DNA of 64,000 nucleotides from Sarocladium kiliense (taxonomy: Eukaryota; Ascomycota; Sordariomycetes; Hypocreales; Sarocladiaceae), in assembly GCA_030734395.1 (NCBI GenBank), contig JAUZTG010000042.1, positions 2,666,001-2,730,000 on the forward strand, read 5' to 3'. The notes under the pieces were generated by a model. The model had not been told where the DNA came from, searched no databases, and was given only the letters and a program-made list of their open reading frames with translations. The number at the start of each line of letters is the position of its first letter. The first letter of the stretch is position 1. Made by a program: the position numbers and the translations under genes. Below, one piece after another: positions 1 to 11,316 of this stretch.

Positions 1-1138
1 CGAAAGTGCCTGCCAGATGTTCCAGGGCAACCTCCACCCCCCTGAGCGTACGGCAAACGGGTCGAAGTTGGCCTTCTCGAGGCTCTGAAGGTACTGCTCA
101 GCAGGGATTGCCTCAAGGAGGATGCCAAACGCCCTTTTGATGTCGTCTGCGACGTGGCTGTTCTCCTCGTAGACGTGCTCACTCTCGCCCTGGTGCTCGA
201 ATTCGTGACCTGGGTCTTGACCAGCCTTGAGTCTCTTGAGCATCTCCCTAGCTGTGATAAGATGGTCGTTTGCCCGAGTAGCTACTTTGAAAACGGCATC
301 TTGAAGTCCTGGAGCGTTGGGCCCTTGACGAAAAACCTCTTCCTCCTTGACGCCCTCCTCTGCCATGATGTCCAGGGGTAGTAGTAAGGAGGGTTCACGT
401 GCTGGCGCCGCTTCTGCCCCTGATGGTGTCTTCACGGGTGGTGATGGTGCAGCGAGAACAGGCACACCACGCAAAATTGCAACGATACCACATGCCTTGC
501 CAATGTGACTCGCCAGGTGGTCAACGTGCATTGAGCGCATGGGCATCATGGCCAAGAGAGAATACATCAGAGTCGAGTATGTGTTCTCGGCGTGCTCTTC
601 GAGACTTGCAAGGCTTGCATAAGGCCTGTTATCCATCTGCTTCTCTCGTGTCTTGACGAAGCGCGACAGCCAGAACCGTATAGATTTCTCGTTCATGCGG
701 GAGCCGGTTCGAGCCTCGAGGTCGGCCAAGGCTTTATGAAGAAGGATACATATCGGCTCGCGGGGAGGTCGGCCAGCGAAAGTATTGTCGAGAGATTCCT
801 GCCAGAATTTGATGCGCAGGGCGCCAATCGTCGGGTTGGAGACGAGCTCTGGGAGGCGAACGAGCTCGAGGTTGAGGGTTCGGAGGGCAGCGTAGGCGTC
901 GCGGACGGGGGGTGGGACGAAGCGACGGATGAGATGGGCGTCATAATCGCTGGATCTGTTTTCGTTGTCAGTGAGAATTGGCCAGAGGCTGCAAAGGTCG
1001 TTGGAGAACATACTGCAGCTGGGACAAGCAATATCTGCGAGCGCCGTCGACATCTGAATCGGTGACATAGCTCCGACGCAGGCTTGGAGCCTTGAGTATG
1101 CGCCGAGCGCTCCTCGCTGTCGCCCCAGGGCAATTCAT
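1..1138 (-). CDS. NDUFAF6-like complex I assembly factor (3' end beyond window)
   Basis: Member of the squalene/phytoene-synthase fold family, closest to NDUFAF6, a mitochondrial matrix-side factor needed for assembly of respiratory complex I rather than a prenyl transferase. The model is complement(<1..955, 1014..1138) with one 58-nt intron (GTATGT..ACAG, CTGAC branch), which gives 360 codons in phase before the window edge cuts the C-terminus. The first ~25 residues are rich in Arg, Ala and Ser with no acid, as in a mitochondrial presequence. Then come ARRYCLSQLQ, SSDYDAHLIRRFVPPPVRDA and RIKFWQESLDN, the family's helix signatures, and later GKACGIVAILRGVP. The last visible residues RLPWNIWQALS match the usual C-terminal end of this family, so little is missing. 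The Asp-rich metal motifs of true phytoene synthases are not evident. The promoter is probably shared with the divergent RAD5-like gene. Confidence 0.88.
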
Positions 1139-1775
1139 GTGTGTAAAGAAGCTGAACGTTCAGCTTCTGAGGCGTTGTATGCGCCTGAACTTTCGATCCT
1201 CCGCCCAGAAAGTTGTTGAAGGTTATTGTGGATGTCGTTGACAACTTTGGCAGTGCAGACAAAATTTCGCGATGACGCCGTGACAGCTACTAATTGAGTA
1301 CTAGAGCGTTGCGACGGCATGCCTGTGAAGTGTTGATGTTAACTACAATCAATTTTCTACTTGGTATGATGTAATTCATGCTCTTAAGGGCACTGCCTCC
1401 TGATAAAAATCCGATTTCATCTTTAATTTGGTTCCGTGTCAGTCTTCCCAGCTTCGTCGATAGTGTATAGTTTCCTCAGGGCCAGCTTCACGGAAGACGC
1501 ATCGCCCATACACAAGACAGGAAACCCCTTCTACAAATTATTGAGCCCAGACCAGAAAACTAAATCCGTTAACTTCCTGCTCCAACTGTTGACCAAGAAT
1601 CTGCCCTCAAGATCATGAAGTGTTGCGCCGCAACATTGCCCGTGACACGGTCACATGACCTCTATACGCGAACTGTCGCGCTACCCAAAGAATCGCGTCT
1701 CCCAAATCGCAACCAGGTCGAGCCATCTTAACGATTCGCCAGCGACAGCCGCAAAGTGGATGCTGTGCTCGGAAC
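1139..1775. promoter_or_regulatory. Divergent intergenic region between complex I factor and RAD5-like gene
   Basis: About 640 bases between two genes read away from each other. It should hold both promoters. I see no convincing ORF with an ATG, no TATA box I trust and no repeat. Confidence 0.4.
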
Positions 1776-4700
1776 ATGGATTTCGAGCGCTCGCAAGAAC
1801 CTCCGAACAAGAAGAGGAGGTTCTTTCGGGATTCTAACGAGCCTTCCAACGAGTCCGAACTCCCGATTCACACCCAGGATGACCAAGCCACGGACCAGCC
1901 AAGACGATTCTTCAAAGAAGAGGACGTGGAGGAATCAAAATCCCAGAACTTCGAGACCTATTCTAATGGAGGCGGAGCTGTTAGTAACAATCCAGGAGGG
2001 GGTGAGGCACCACCAACCGAGCTGAAGCATGAATCGTCAACCGTGACTTTCGACCAAGAAACCTTCGAGAGCTTCGTAGGCGATTCTGTTAAGCCAGAGA
2101 TCCTCGAAATTATTCGCGATGTCTGTGGCGATAATCTCGAGCGAGCTGTCAACATGTACTTCGACGGGACATACAAAAAGCTCAAGAAGAACTCCGTCTC
2201 ACGCACACCAGGCCAGCTATCAGCAGGCAATTCCAGTCGGTCTACACCAGTCGCAAACGCAGCAAGCCCTTTCGAACCGCCTCCACGACGATCGATACCA
2301 GCGACGAGATATTTGGGAGCCTTCGGAGTCGAGGGTTGGGCTACCAGAAGCGGCGCCAACATCCTCAACCATGGGGATATTGTCAAGATCGAACGACAGA
2401 AGATACAACCGCTGCAACCGCCCAAGGTGAAAGGAAAGCTCGGGATGATTTCTCAGTCTGTTCGAAGAAATTTCCCAAATTCGAATAGAGTGGATGTCAT
2501 CGTCCGCTTTACGAATCGAGATGGAATGGAAATCGGGCGATTGTCCAAGGAAACTGCCAGTTGGGTTTCGACGTTGATAGACCAGCAGGTCTGTGAGTTC
2601 CAGGGAACTTGCGTCTATGCACCGGAAAGATTAAGAACAAACGACACAGTGTTCTTGCAGCTGAAATGCTTTGTACTCAAGTCAGCCTTTCACAAACGAG
2701 GATTCCAGCTCGCCGACGATCGATCCACAGCCTTCTACGAGCAGAGCGAGACTGCAGACGAGAAGACGTTGCGGCTGCGTCAAGTAGCTTTGGTGAGACT
2801 CATGCAGGAGGTCAATTTACAGCCAACGATGGCCAATTCTGCGTCTGCAGACAGTCGTGCTGGCTTACTCCAGGCGGCCGAGAGAGACGAGCAAAAGCAG
2901 CGGGAAGCGAAGAAAGCCAACACAGAAACCAAAGAGCCTGGATCTTCGACTCCATCCGATGCCGAAGATGGAGACGGCGAAGAGCTCGAACAGGATCAAC
3001 TGGATGCTCTATACAAGAAGGCCCAATCATTTGACTTCAACACGCCCTTGGCTGAGCCACCAGACACTTTCGCGCTTCAGCTGCGGCCATATCAGAAGCA
3101 GGCGCTGCATTGGATGATGAGTAAGGAGAAGGACGAGAAGAATAATCGCGAGCCATCAATGCACCCTCTTTGGGAGCAATATGAGTGGCCAACAAAAGAT
3201 GTGGACGACCAGGAATTGCCACCAATGGGTGACCAACGACACTTCTACGTCAATCCCTACTCGGGCGACCTCTCTATAGATTTCCCAGCACAAGAGCAAC
3301 ACTGCCTAGGAGGCATCCTGGCCGATGAGATGGGATTGGGAAAGACAATCCAAATGCTGAGCTTGGTTCACGCTCACCGCTCGCAGGTCGCGCAAGCCGC
3401 TCGAGCAGCCAATGGAGGTCTCTCCAATGTCAACCAACTTCCACGTCTCGGTATGAACGCAAATAGCGTTCTGGATGCACCATGTACAACTCTTGTCATT
3501 GCACCCATGTCGTTGCTCGCCCAGTGGCGCAGCGAAGCTGAGAAAGCCTCCAAGGCTGGCACAATGAAGACTGAGCTGTACTATGGCAACGAGAAGAACG
3601 CGAATCTCCAAGCTCTTTGCTGCAGTGCCAATGCAGCTTCTGCTCCTGACTTGGTAATTACGAGCTACGGTATCGTTCTGTCTGAGTTCAGCAGCATTTC
3701 AGCCAAGAATGGCGACAAGTCGTTTCACAACGGAATCTTCTCGCTCAACTTCTTCCGTGTCATTATCGATGAGGGCCATCACATCAAGAACCGAGCATCC
3801 AAGACCGCTCGAGCTTGTTACGAGATTGCTGCTGAGCATCGCTGGGTCCTCACTGGTACGCCAATCGTCAACAAATTAGAAGATCTGTTCAGTTTGGTAA
3901 GGTTCCTTGGTGTTGAGCCGTGGAACAACTTTTCCTTCTGGAAAACCTTTGTTACTGTACCTTTTGAGGCAGGGGAGTTCGTGAGAGCTTTGGACGTCGT
4001 CCAGACAGTCTTAGAGCCCCTCGTCATGCGCCGAACAAAGGACATGAAAACCCCTGATGGCCAGCCTTTGGTGCCTTTGCCGCCAAAAACCGTAGATATT
4101 GTCAACATTGAGCTCTCCAGAACGGAGCGCGATGTCTACGACTACATTTTTTCCAAAGTTCGGAAGAGCTTCCAACAGCAAGTTGAGGCTGGTACGGTGA
4201 TGAAGGCGTACACCACAATCTTCGCACAGATCTTGCGTCTTCGCCAGACCTGCTGCCACCCAGTACTTGTACGGAATCGCGAGGTCGTTGCGGATGAGTT
4301 GGAAGCTGGAGCAGCAGCCGACGCCGCGACAGGATTGGCTGATGACATGGATCTTGATAGTCTCCTCGCTCACTTCACTGCTGAGACTGATGAAGCGTCG
4401 AGTAACAAAGTTTACGGGGCACACGTCCTGGAAGGAATTCGCGATGAGGCAGAAAAGGAGTGTCCTTTGTGCTTTGACGAACCTATGAATGATCAGCTGG
4501 TGACCGGATGCTGGCACTCAGCCTGCAAGAAGTGCATCCTGGACTTCATGCAGCATGAGTCGGACAGAGGTGTTGTACCGCGATGTTTCAATTGTCGCGA
4601 GCCGCTCAACCAGCGTGACTTGTTTGAGGTGGTTCGCCACGACGACGAACCCGACGCCTTCACTCAAAAGCCCCGGATCAGTTTGCAGCGTTTGGGCGTC

Positions 4701-5282
4701 AATTCCTCCTCCGCAAAGATTGTTGCGTTGCTCTCCCACCTTCGTGATTTGCGGCGCGAACACCCGAACATGAAGTCCGTTGTTTTTTCTCAGTTCACAT
4801 CGTTCCTGACACTCATCGAGCCGGCGCTTGCCAAAGCCAACATGAAGTTTGTGCGCCTTGATGGTACAATGGCTCAAAAAGCCCGCGCGGCCGTATTGCA
4901 AAAGTTTACAGAAGCAAGTGGTTTCACCATTTTGCTCATCAGCCTGAGGGCGGGTGGTGTCGGGCTGAATTTAACGAGTGCTGGGCGGGTGTTCATGATG
5001 GATCCGTGGTGGAGTTTTGCGGTTGAGGCGCAGGCGATTGATCGGGTGCACAGGATGGGCCAGGAAGGCGAAGTGATTGTGAAGAGGTTTGTCGTCAAGG
5101 AGAGTGTGGAGGAGAGGATGCTGAGAATTCAAGAGCGGAAGAAGTTCCTGTGAGTATTGCCATACCTCGGATCTTCAGAAGCAAGCCACTGATGCAACCA
5201 CAGCGCAACATCCCTTGGAATGATGAGCGACGAGGAAAAGAAACTTCAACGCATCGAGGATATCAAGGAGCTGCTAAGCTAA
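1776..5282 (+). CDS. RAD5: RAD5/HLTF-like DNA helicase and E3 ubiquitin ligase
   Basis: Post-replication repair protein: a SNF2-family translocase with an embedded RING ubiquitin ligase that, in the known family, polyubiquitinates PCNA and promotes template switching or fork reversal in the nucleus. The model is join(1776..5149, 5204..5282), 1150 aa. A final 54-nt intron (GTGAGT..ACAG) adds a 26-residue tail ending EDIKELLS, as in other fungal homologues. Order of parts: basic N-terminus with two RRFF motifs (about residues 15-18 and 43-46), a UBA-like helical stretch (~92-130), HIRAN domain (~180-320), SNF2 ATPase with Walker A DEMGLGKTIQ (517-526) and DEGH box (665-668), C3HC4 RING starting CPLC at 896 and inserted between helicase lobes, and a C-terminal helicase lobe ending in VHRMGQ. 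All key residues are present and the length matches the family. Confidence 0.95.
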
Positions 5283-6240
5283 GCCACCAGTGCGATGCGC
5301 TTGCTATTGCTCTCTATGCGGTCAACGATGAATCGATCGAAAAGCAGGGGGCAACAGGACGTGATAACAACTAAATCCAGCATAGATGCCCTAAGCTTGG
5401 GTGTTTGACCACCTGATGTCAGGCAAATACAAAGCAGATGATTGCGGCAATCGATATCATACATTCAGCAAGAAAATACATATTCTCCAATCACAGTCTG
5501 AGCGATTCTGCAGGAAGCTGCTCGTGCTACGTCCAAGCTCCCGCAATGTGACGTCGGGGGCGATGTAAGCTTGCACCATAAGGCCATAACATGCTGCTAT
5601 TCTAGCATGAACGAGTTACTATGAGTAGCGACCAAAGCTGAGAGAGGCCTCAGTAGGTTGCTAATCTACCCGGTTTACCACGTTCTCCGATGAGATGTAC
5701 GGTCGAACGAGGCGGACGTTTTGAGCGTGGCTCAAGGTCCACTCGGGCGGCAAGTTGTTACCGCGGTGGAACGACAAGCTACCATCTTCCTCCAGCGACT
5801 GTGACCAACAGTCCCCCGACAATACGTGCACATGCTTCGTGGCTGCACGCCGGCCTCGCCTTGCGCATTCTACGGGTCGGCTGCACAACGTACGGAACAT
5901 CCTGCCGACGACGGGAACATATCATATGACCGTCTGTGCTTGACATGAAGTGAGTTCGAAGGGCAAGAAGACCGGCAAGATATTCTAAAAATAAAAACAT
6001 CTCCGGAATTATTTGCGGATCATGTAAGGTGGTGGGAAGAGATAGGTTGACCTGAAGCGGGCTTGTAAGGGCAACTTTGGAGGCCTATCCCGTCTCCTCC
6101 CGCTTGAGTGACGGGGACCAGTGTGTCTGATTGCGGAAGGGCAAGAAATGAGGCAAGATCGAAGGCAAGCGTGCGCCTTCAATGACAATCCGTAGATCTG
6201 TATATCCATCTTAAGATAAATGTCTGATGCGCAGCGGCCC
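5283..6240. other. Intergenic, no gene seen
   Basis: Just under 1 kb after the RAD5-like gene. Short ORFs occur on both strands but none has a domain, plausible splice sites or composition unlike chance. It probably contains the RAD5 3' UTR and the upstream region of the next gene. Confidence 0.4.
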
Positions 6241-6246
6241 TATAAA
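6241..6246 (+). promoter_or_regulatory. Candidate TATA box
   Basis: TATAAA lies 80-85 bases before the ATG at 6326, a usual distance for a fungal core promoter. Supported only by motif and position. Confidence 0.4.
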
Positions 6247-6325
6247 GCGCGGAACCCTACTTGCAAAGTCACAGCTGAGATCAGGAGTTCGTATAGCATC
6301 CTCATCTTAAGGGAGTCATGGTACA

Positions 6326-7099
6326 ATGTACATTCCGTACCATAACCTGACTCAAAGTGCCAGAGTTCTCGATCGTCGGGGCCTCTCGACCGGAGGCAGC
6401 ATTGGTCTGACAATTGGCCTCTCCTCACTTCTTATTGTCATCGCTCTCGCGGCTTGTGCCATGAGACGGCCCTCATCTTCATCAAAGAGACGTCACAAAC
6501 GGAGCTGTAGCCGCAGTGAGAAGAAGGAGCATCGCCATGATCAGACGCAACAGCAACAGTCCCACCACAGCCAAGATCACAAGCAACACCACGTCCAAAA
6601 CGTGACTATTCAGCAGCCAGAGCCTGCGTATCCTTCTCAGCAACAGAGAAGAGAGCATGACCACTCTCAGGCGCAGACATGGGGTCCATCTTCTTCTTTC
6701 GTAGCACCATGGTCTTGGAATGGGCCAAATATGAATGTCAACTTTGGTGAAGATCCATCTACTCGGAGGCAGTGCTCGGGAGACGACTGCCTTCCACATC
6801 GAACGAAGGATCGAGCCGAGGACAGATGCAGCGGGAACAAGCCAAATGATTTCAGAGCTGGGAAATCCAGTGGCAAAGGAAGCAAAGCTACCAATAGGTG
6901 GGAGTCCTGTGGTTATGCAGACAAACCCTCAACACCACGTAAACCTTCCGAAGTACCGGCTCGCCAATTCTGCCCTCACAGCGAGCATAATTCTGACTGT
7001 GGCGGGCCAGGGCATCAGCATACGGCGCCCTGCGGCAAGCCACCTCATCGGCAATACTGGTACCCTGAGACATCTTACCCAAACGGCCATCCACACTGA
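6326..7099 (+). CDS. Single-pass membrane protein with long hydrophilic His/Gln-rich tail
   Basis: Hypothetical protein, 257 aa, one exon from an ATG. A short N-terminal segment carries an N-glycosylation sequon (NLT at 7-9), then one strong hydrophobic segment (about 25-46, Gly/Leu/Ile-rich, ending LAACAM), then a basic stop-transfer stretch rich in Arg, Lys and Ser. The remaining ~200 residues are disordered, rich in His, Gln, Ser and Pro, with scattered Cys residues. This layout (short outside, one span, long cytosolic tail) resembles fungal surface sensors or SKG6/Mid2-type proteins, but I cannot assign it. A TATA box 80 bases upstream supports a real gene. An undetected intron in the tail is possible. 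Confidence 0.6.
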   Translation: MYIPYHNLTQSARVLDRRGLSTGGSIGLTIGLSSLLIVIALAACAMRRPSSSSKRRHKRSCSRSEKKEHRHDQTQQQQSHHSQDHKQHHVQNVTIQQPEPAYPSQQQRREHDHSQAQTWGPSSSFVAPWSWNGPNMNVNFGEDPSTRRQCSGDDCLPHRTKDRAEDRCSGNKPNDFRAGKSSGKGSKATNRWESCGYADKPSTPRKPSEVPARQFCPHSEHNSDCGGPGHQHTAPCGKPPHRQYWYPETSYPNGHPH

Positions 7100-7743
7100 T
7101 CAGTGCTCGACACTTGGACTACAAGAGTGTGATAGCGGTGGCTGATAAATGGCACGTTGTCGGCTTTGTTCACGTGGCCTACCTGGTTAAAGGGATAGAT
7201 TCTGGTAACACCTGGTTTACTGTACTGTAGATCTCAAATTCTACCGCGCACGATGGTTGAGAGCCCCGTAATAGAACACGACTACGGAATTGTGCATCGG
7301 CCAGCGGCAGCCCTTGCATCGGCCTGATGTCTTTGACAGTCATTTCACGTTGGCCATTGTCGACATGCTTGGACAGGACTACCGCACAGACGATACGGGA
7401 GATCTTTGACGCAGAAGTAGCGGTGCCCTCTTATAGATAAGCCATCGTGGTGGCATTCACACTCAAAGGAAGGGCTGTGAACAGACCCTGTCTAGGGAGA
7501 GGCGGGTTCGTGCGTTGCGTTGGTGCATGTATGGGTGAACACTTGCCCAGGATGATCGTTTGTGCTTCGATAGAAGTTTCGCAAAAAGTAGAAAAAAGAG
7601 CAGATCCTCATTCTCATCCTCAACTGCTGCTTCGTCTGTACTCAGCAGGATCGGCCCTATCTACCGTCTACATCACAACCAGCCTCTCGCTTTGACAGCT
7701 CCCCCCCCTGCATTCCCGCTACCACCATCCCGACTTCCTCATA
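7100..7743. other. Intergenic, promoter region of the MARVEL-like gene
   Basis: No gene seen. The last ~130 bases before 7744 are pyrimidine-rich with short C runs, as is common in fungal 5' leaders. Confidence 0.4.
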
Positions 7744-8290
7744 ATGGCTGCGGACTCAACCGTGTTTGTCCCTGAAAAGATGGCCCGGGTCTGCCAGTTC
7801 ATCTTGGCCACGGTCACCGTGGGAACGAATGGCGCTGTGCTGGCCAAGTACGAGATCGATGACTTTCTCATCTTTACGGAAGCTCTCGCAACCATCGCAC
7901 TGGTCACATCTGCCATTCGTTTGTTCTGCCCAATGAAATGGAACTTCAAGACCTTTCTCTACGATTTTCTGCAACTCGTGGCTTGGGCCATCGCTCTTGG
8001 CTTTCTCGCTAACGTGGGTTCATTCCCTTTCCGTCCGTCGCGTTCTGAAATCGTTCGACTTATTGACATTTCTGCAGGAAATTCGAGAGATCAAGCACTG
8101 TGGCTTCTCGTGGTATCACTATGCTTGGTACTACCAAGGTGCCAAGTGTGGTCTTATCAAGTCTACAACATCCTGTGCCTTCTTGTCTGTTTTTGCCTGG
8201 TTCGCATCGTTTATTCTGGGTGCTGGATGGTGTTGCTTCAAGGTAATTGATAAGAGTGCAGCGAGAAGAGCGGGCAACACAAGTGCATAG
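7744..8290 (+). CDS. MARVEL-like four-span membrane protein
   Basis: join(7744..8013, 8078..8290), 160 aa. The 64-nt intron (GTGGGT..GCAG, TTGAC branch) joins in phase 0. Four hydrophobic segments are visible: near residues 14-32, 42-60, 70-88 and 118-142. The charged KVIDKSAARRAGNTSA end is probably cytosolic. The pattern, size and the short loop between spans 1 and 2 fit the fungal MARVEL-domain group, which sits in plasma membrane or vesicle membranes and has mostly unknown roles. Without a profile search the family call rests on topology and size. Exon 2 in the proper frame has a WYHYAWYYQGAKCG segment typical of the loop before the last span. Confidence 0.75.
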
Positions 8291-8871
8291 TGGACAGCTG
8301 AGACGCAGAGAATGCTCCCCCATGCTCTCTGTTGGCAATTTGACAAGAGAAATGGACAGAGTATCAGAACCTGAGTGATAGGCATCCTCAGTCGGCCAAG
8401 GCAACGCACTGTCCACGGGTGGACTGCGGACATAGGGAGGATCAAAGAATACGCACAAAGTAGATGGTTTATGTTAGATGAGTTCCCCAATCAACCAAGT
8501 CAGAGAAGTATCACTGCAGAGTATCCGCATCGGGACATATCAGTCCGATTCCTCTTTGAGGGCGAATGTGATATGGGAACCTAACAACGGAAAGTAGCGA
8601 TATGTTGATGACTGTGACCAATACAATGGAGACGATGATGAATTAGAAGTCCATCTCGGAATCAAGCTACGAAATACCTGAGCCTTCCAACACCTGAACA
8701 TATCAATGATGCTACCGAGCTGCGTTCAAAGGAAAGAGTGAAGTAGTACAAGAGAAACGGTTACAAGAAAAGAAAAAGAAGACTCGAAAGCACCATAATA
8801 CTTGAATCAACAAGAATCACCACTAGTGAATGCCTCGTCGAATGTTGAAAAGATACCCAACCAAAACGTAT
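8291..8871. other. Tail-to-tail intergenic region
   Basis: Between the ends of two convergent genes. It should hold both 3' UTRs. Nothing else seen. Confidence 0.4.
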
Positions 8872-9252
8872 TCAACCATCGGCTGCTGGTGCTGGTGCTG
8901 CACCGCCATCCGAGCTCTTGGAACTCTTGGAGCTCTTGCTGCTGCTCCCAGACCTGGGCCTATGTTTCCTTCTCTTCTTCCGTGCCATTCTGTCGATGGA
9001 AAATCTGTAGATCCAGAGAAAGGCAAAGAAGCTGATGAGGGCCACGCCGAGGACGACACCGACGATGATGCCCGTGCGAATATCCGCATTCTTGCTGGCA
9101 TTGTCGGAGAATTGCCGCCTAAGATGTTGCCATTGCTGCCTCTGAGTCGTCTCGAGGATGGAGACGATACGCTTCAGCCCTTCATTGACATTCTTATGGT
9201 CAGACCTCGCTGCGGAGTCGGCAGCTTGGCGGAGTTGTGAAGGGATATACAT
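8872..9252 (-). CDS. Small single-pass membrane protein
   Basis: Hypothetical, 126 aa, opens with ATG. An amphipathic, probably helical N-terminal half (about 1-55) with Gln/Arg-rich segments is followed by one clear membrane span (about 58-82, GIIVGVVLGVALISFFAFLW). A basic RKKRRKHR stretch and a Ser/Lys then Ala/Pro low-complexity tail follow. The basic cluster after the span predicts a cytosolic C-terminus. The ordered layout argues for a real gene. A further 5' exon is possible, because an open ATG-started stretch in another frame lies at about 9294-9533 on the same strand, but I could not find a convincing splice pair. Function unknown. Confidence 0.5.
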   Translation of the reverse strand: MYIPSQLRQAADSAARSDHKNVNEGLKRIVSILETTQRQQWQHLRRQFSDNASKNADIRTGIIVGVVLGVALISFFAFLWIYRFSIDRMARKKRRKHRPRSGSSSKSSKSSKSSDGGAAPAPAADG

Positions 9253-11316
9253 CCACCACCAATGTCCGTGTGTTCTTCCCCTCTTTTCTACTCCTACGTC
9301 TCACGGTAGACTCTCAACTTTTCAGACTGATAAGTACCGAGACAAGCTGACCAGTCATGTGAAGATAGGTTGACAAGTTGCGTGTCTCTGGGAATGGCGG
9401 AGGGTCTTTGGGCTGCGAGGCGTCTGGCTTGCTTTGGAACGCGCAGGATAGTTCTCCAACGAATATGCAGTAGAGAAGTAGAGAATGCAAGTTCAAGGGA
9501 AGATTTCTGGGTTTCTGGAGAACTGTTGGACATGGGGAGCATTATTTAACAGCGCACACGCCCTCCCCCCCTGGCTCAGGCTCGCAGGAAAGGGTGGCCT
9601 AACTGATGGGGCACCACGGGCTGCAGATTGGAGGCAACGCTTGAAAAAAGTGAGCCAGGAGCGCGGAAGTAGAGAGACAGCATATGGGGTTGCGAACGAG
9701 CGGATTCGAGTCGTGCGAGGCTCGTCCTGCATGGCCTGGCGCATCCACTGTGATGTCTGCATGGCTGCATCAGATGGTCCCACGGGTGGCCGCTGCCGAC
9801 AAGGGAAGCCCTGCTTGCATTGATTGGATTAGAAAAGAGCTCAACGGGGTCCCAATCGATTGGAATTGAGGCGGGAACAAGTTCATGTGAATGGGCGTAA
9901 GTGCAGTTCAGTGCGTGGGGAGATGTATGTACGATGACTGTGACTGTGACTGTGACTGTGATTGATGGTCAAAGGCAGACTTGCAAGACTGGCCACGAAT
10001 CGTCCCAGAACATGAGAAAGTACAGTCCCTCTGCGGTTTGTCTAGGATACTGACAGAAGCAACGTGATCACACAATATTGCTCTACGACCAACACTGTCG
10101 TCGACCAACTTTGGTCTCAGTCCTCACCGCCTCATGCTGCGCTGCGGTTAACCGCATCCAGGCGAAACCCGCTGTGGCACAATGAATGCCTCTTCAGGAG
10201 ACAGCAAAACACACAGAAGCAGCTGAATGTTTGACAGCGAGAGGTCTTGATGCTATGATGCGACAAACAGATCGCTTCAAGCCAATGTGGACGCGATTCA
10301 GAAGCCAGAGGGGCGTACGCATTGTGTAAGCATTGGGCTCCAACAGTTCTCCATGGGTGTAGCGAGCGAACGAGCCGAGCCGAAGTTGCAAGCAAATGCA
10401 ATGGGTTGCAGAGATGGGTATCCTGCAGGCTAAACGAGCGCAGCTGCAGGACAGCTCATCGTTCAACAGCCCCTCCCTTATCAACCGCAGGCCGCGTTCT
10501 AGGCGACTGTCCGGAACAATTGGTTCCATACGCGGGATGCCGCTGATGCCGGGGTACCAGCGGCGATTGTGGATGGAAGTGTAATATGGAGTGATGGGAG
10601 AAGGGCCAAGTCGGTGGCATCTGGGTGGGAGGTATTGGGTATTGAGGACGCCGTGGTTGGGCTGCCATGGCGCGGGGGATTGAGGAGGGTGTGCATGTGG
10701 CGCATACGTGGGGAAGAGTGCGAATCGAGGGTGGTTCTGGATGCAGATGATGAGGCGAACGGTGGCTTGGAGAATGGACTGGAGGAGGATATTGTTTGGG
10801 GTAATAGAAAAAGAAGAAGAAGCCTTACTGTTGATGGTCTGTCGACCGAATCTGATCTGATATGGTTGAGTTGATGCTGGATCGAGGCCTCTGATGACCA
10901 GGAGCTGGCCCTCACTCCTCACACATCCCTTGCTTGACACATAAAGGCCCAACAGGCATTACGACGAGACGAGACCTAGGAGTTACAATTCAAAAAAGAA
11001 GTCTATTGACCAGAAGAGTTAAATGCATGGTACTCATCACACGGAACGTGCCAACGACTGCGGACAGGCAGCTCTGCGCTTGATGCACCGACCTGTCGTA
11101 CATTCTCAATTGTCTACAGGTCGAGCTCGAAAGGTTGACTGAAAGTCTTTCAATTTTCTATATTGCTTGAATACCTGGATTGATGCTGCAAACTGCGCCT
11201 CCTCCCGGCCTGGGTTTGAGAAAAATATATACACCATATGAATGCCGCAAGTGCGGGAAAGCTTCTGTTTCTAGAGACTCCGTCGCCGGATCAGATCTTC
11301 AAGCAGATGCCACCAT
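9253..11316. other. Long intergenic region without a convincing gene
   Basis: Two kilobases. Open frames exist on both strands at 10.2-10.95 kb, but the longest begins with TTG rather than ATG and overlaps equally long frames on both strands. It may hold the lactonase 3' UTR, a non-coding RNA or nothing. A short hexanucleotide repeat lies at 9935-9962. Confidence 0.35.
9935..9962. repeat. Hexanucleotide microsatellite (TGACTG)n
   Basis: Four and a half tandem copies of TGACTG, directly visible. Not in a coding region. Confidence 0.9.

Noticed and set aside
10194..10952. 252-codon minus-strand open frame
   Set aside because: It begins with TTG, has no in-frame ATG for most of its length, overlaps equally long frames on both strands and shows no domain.
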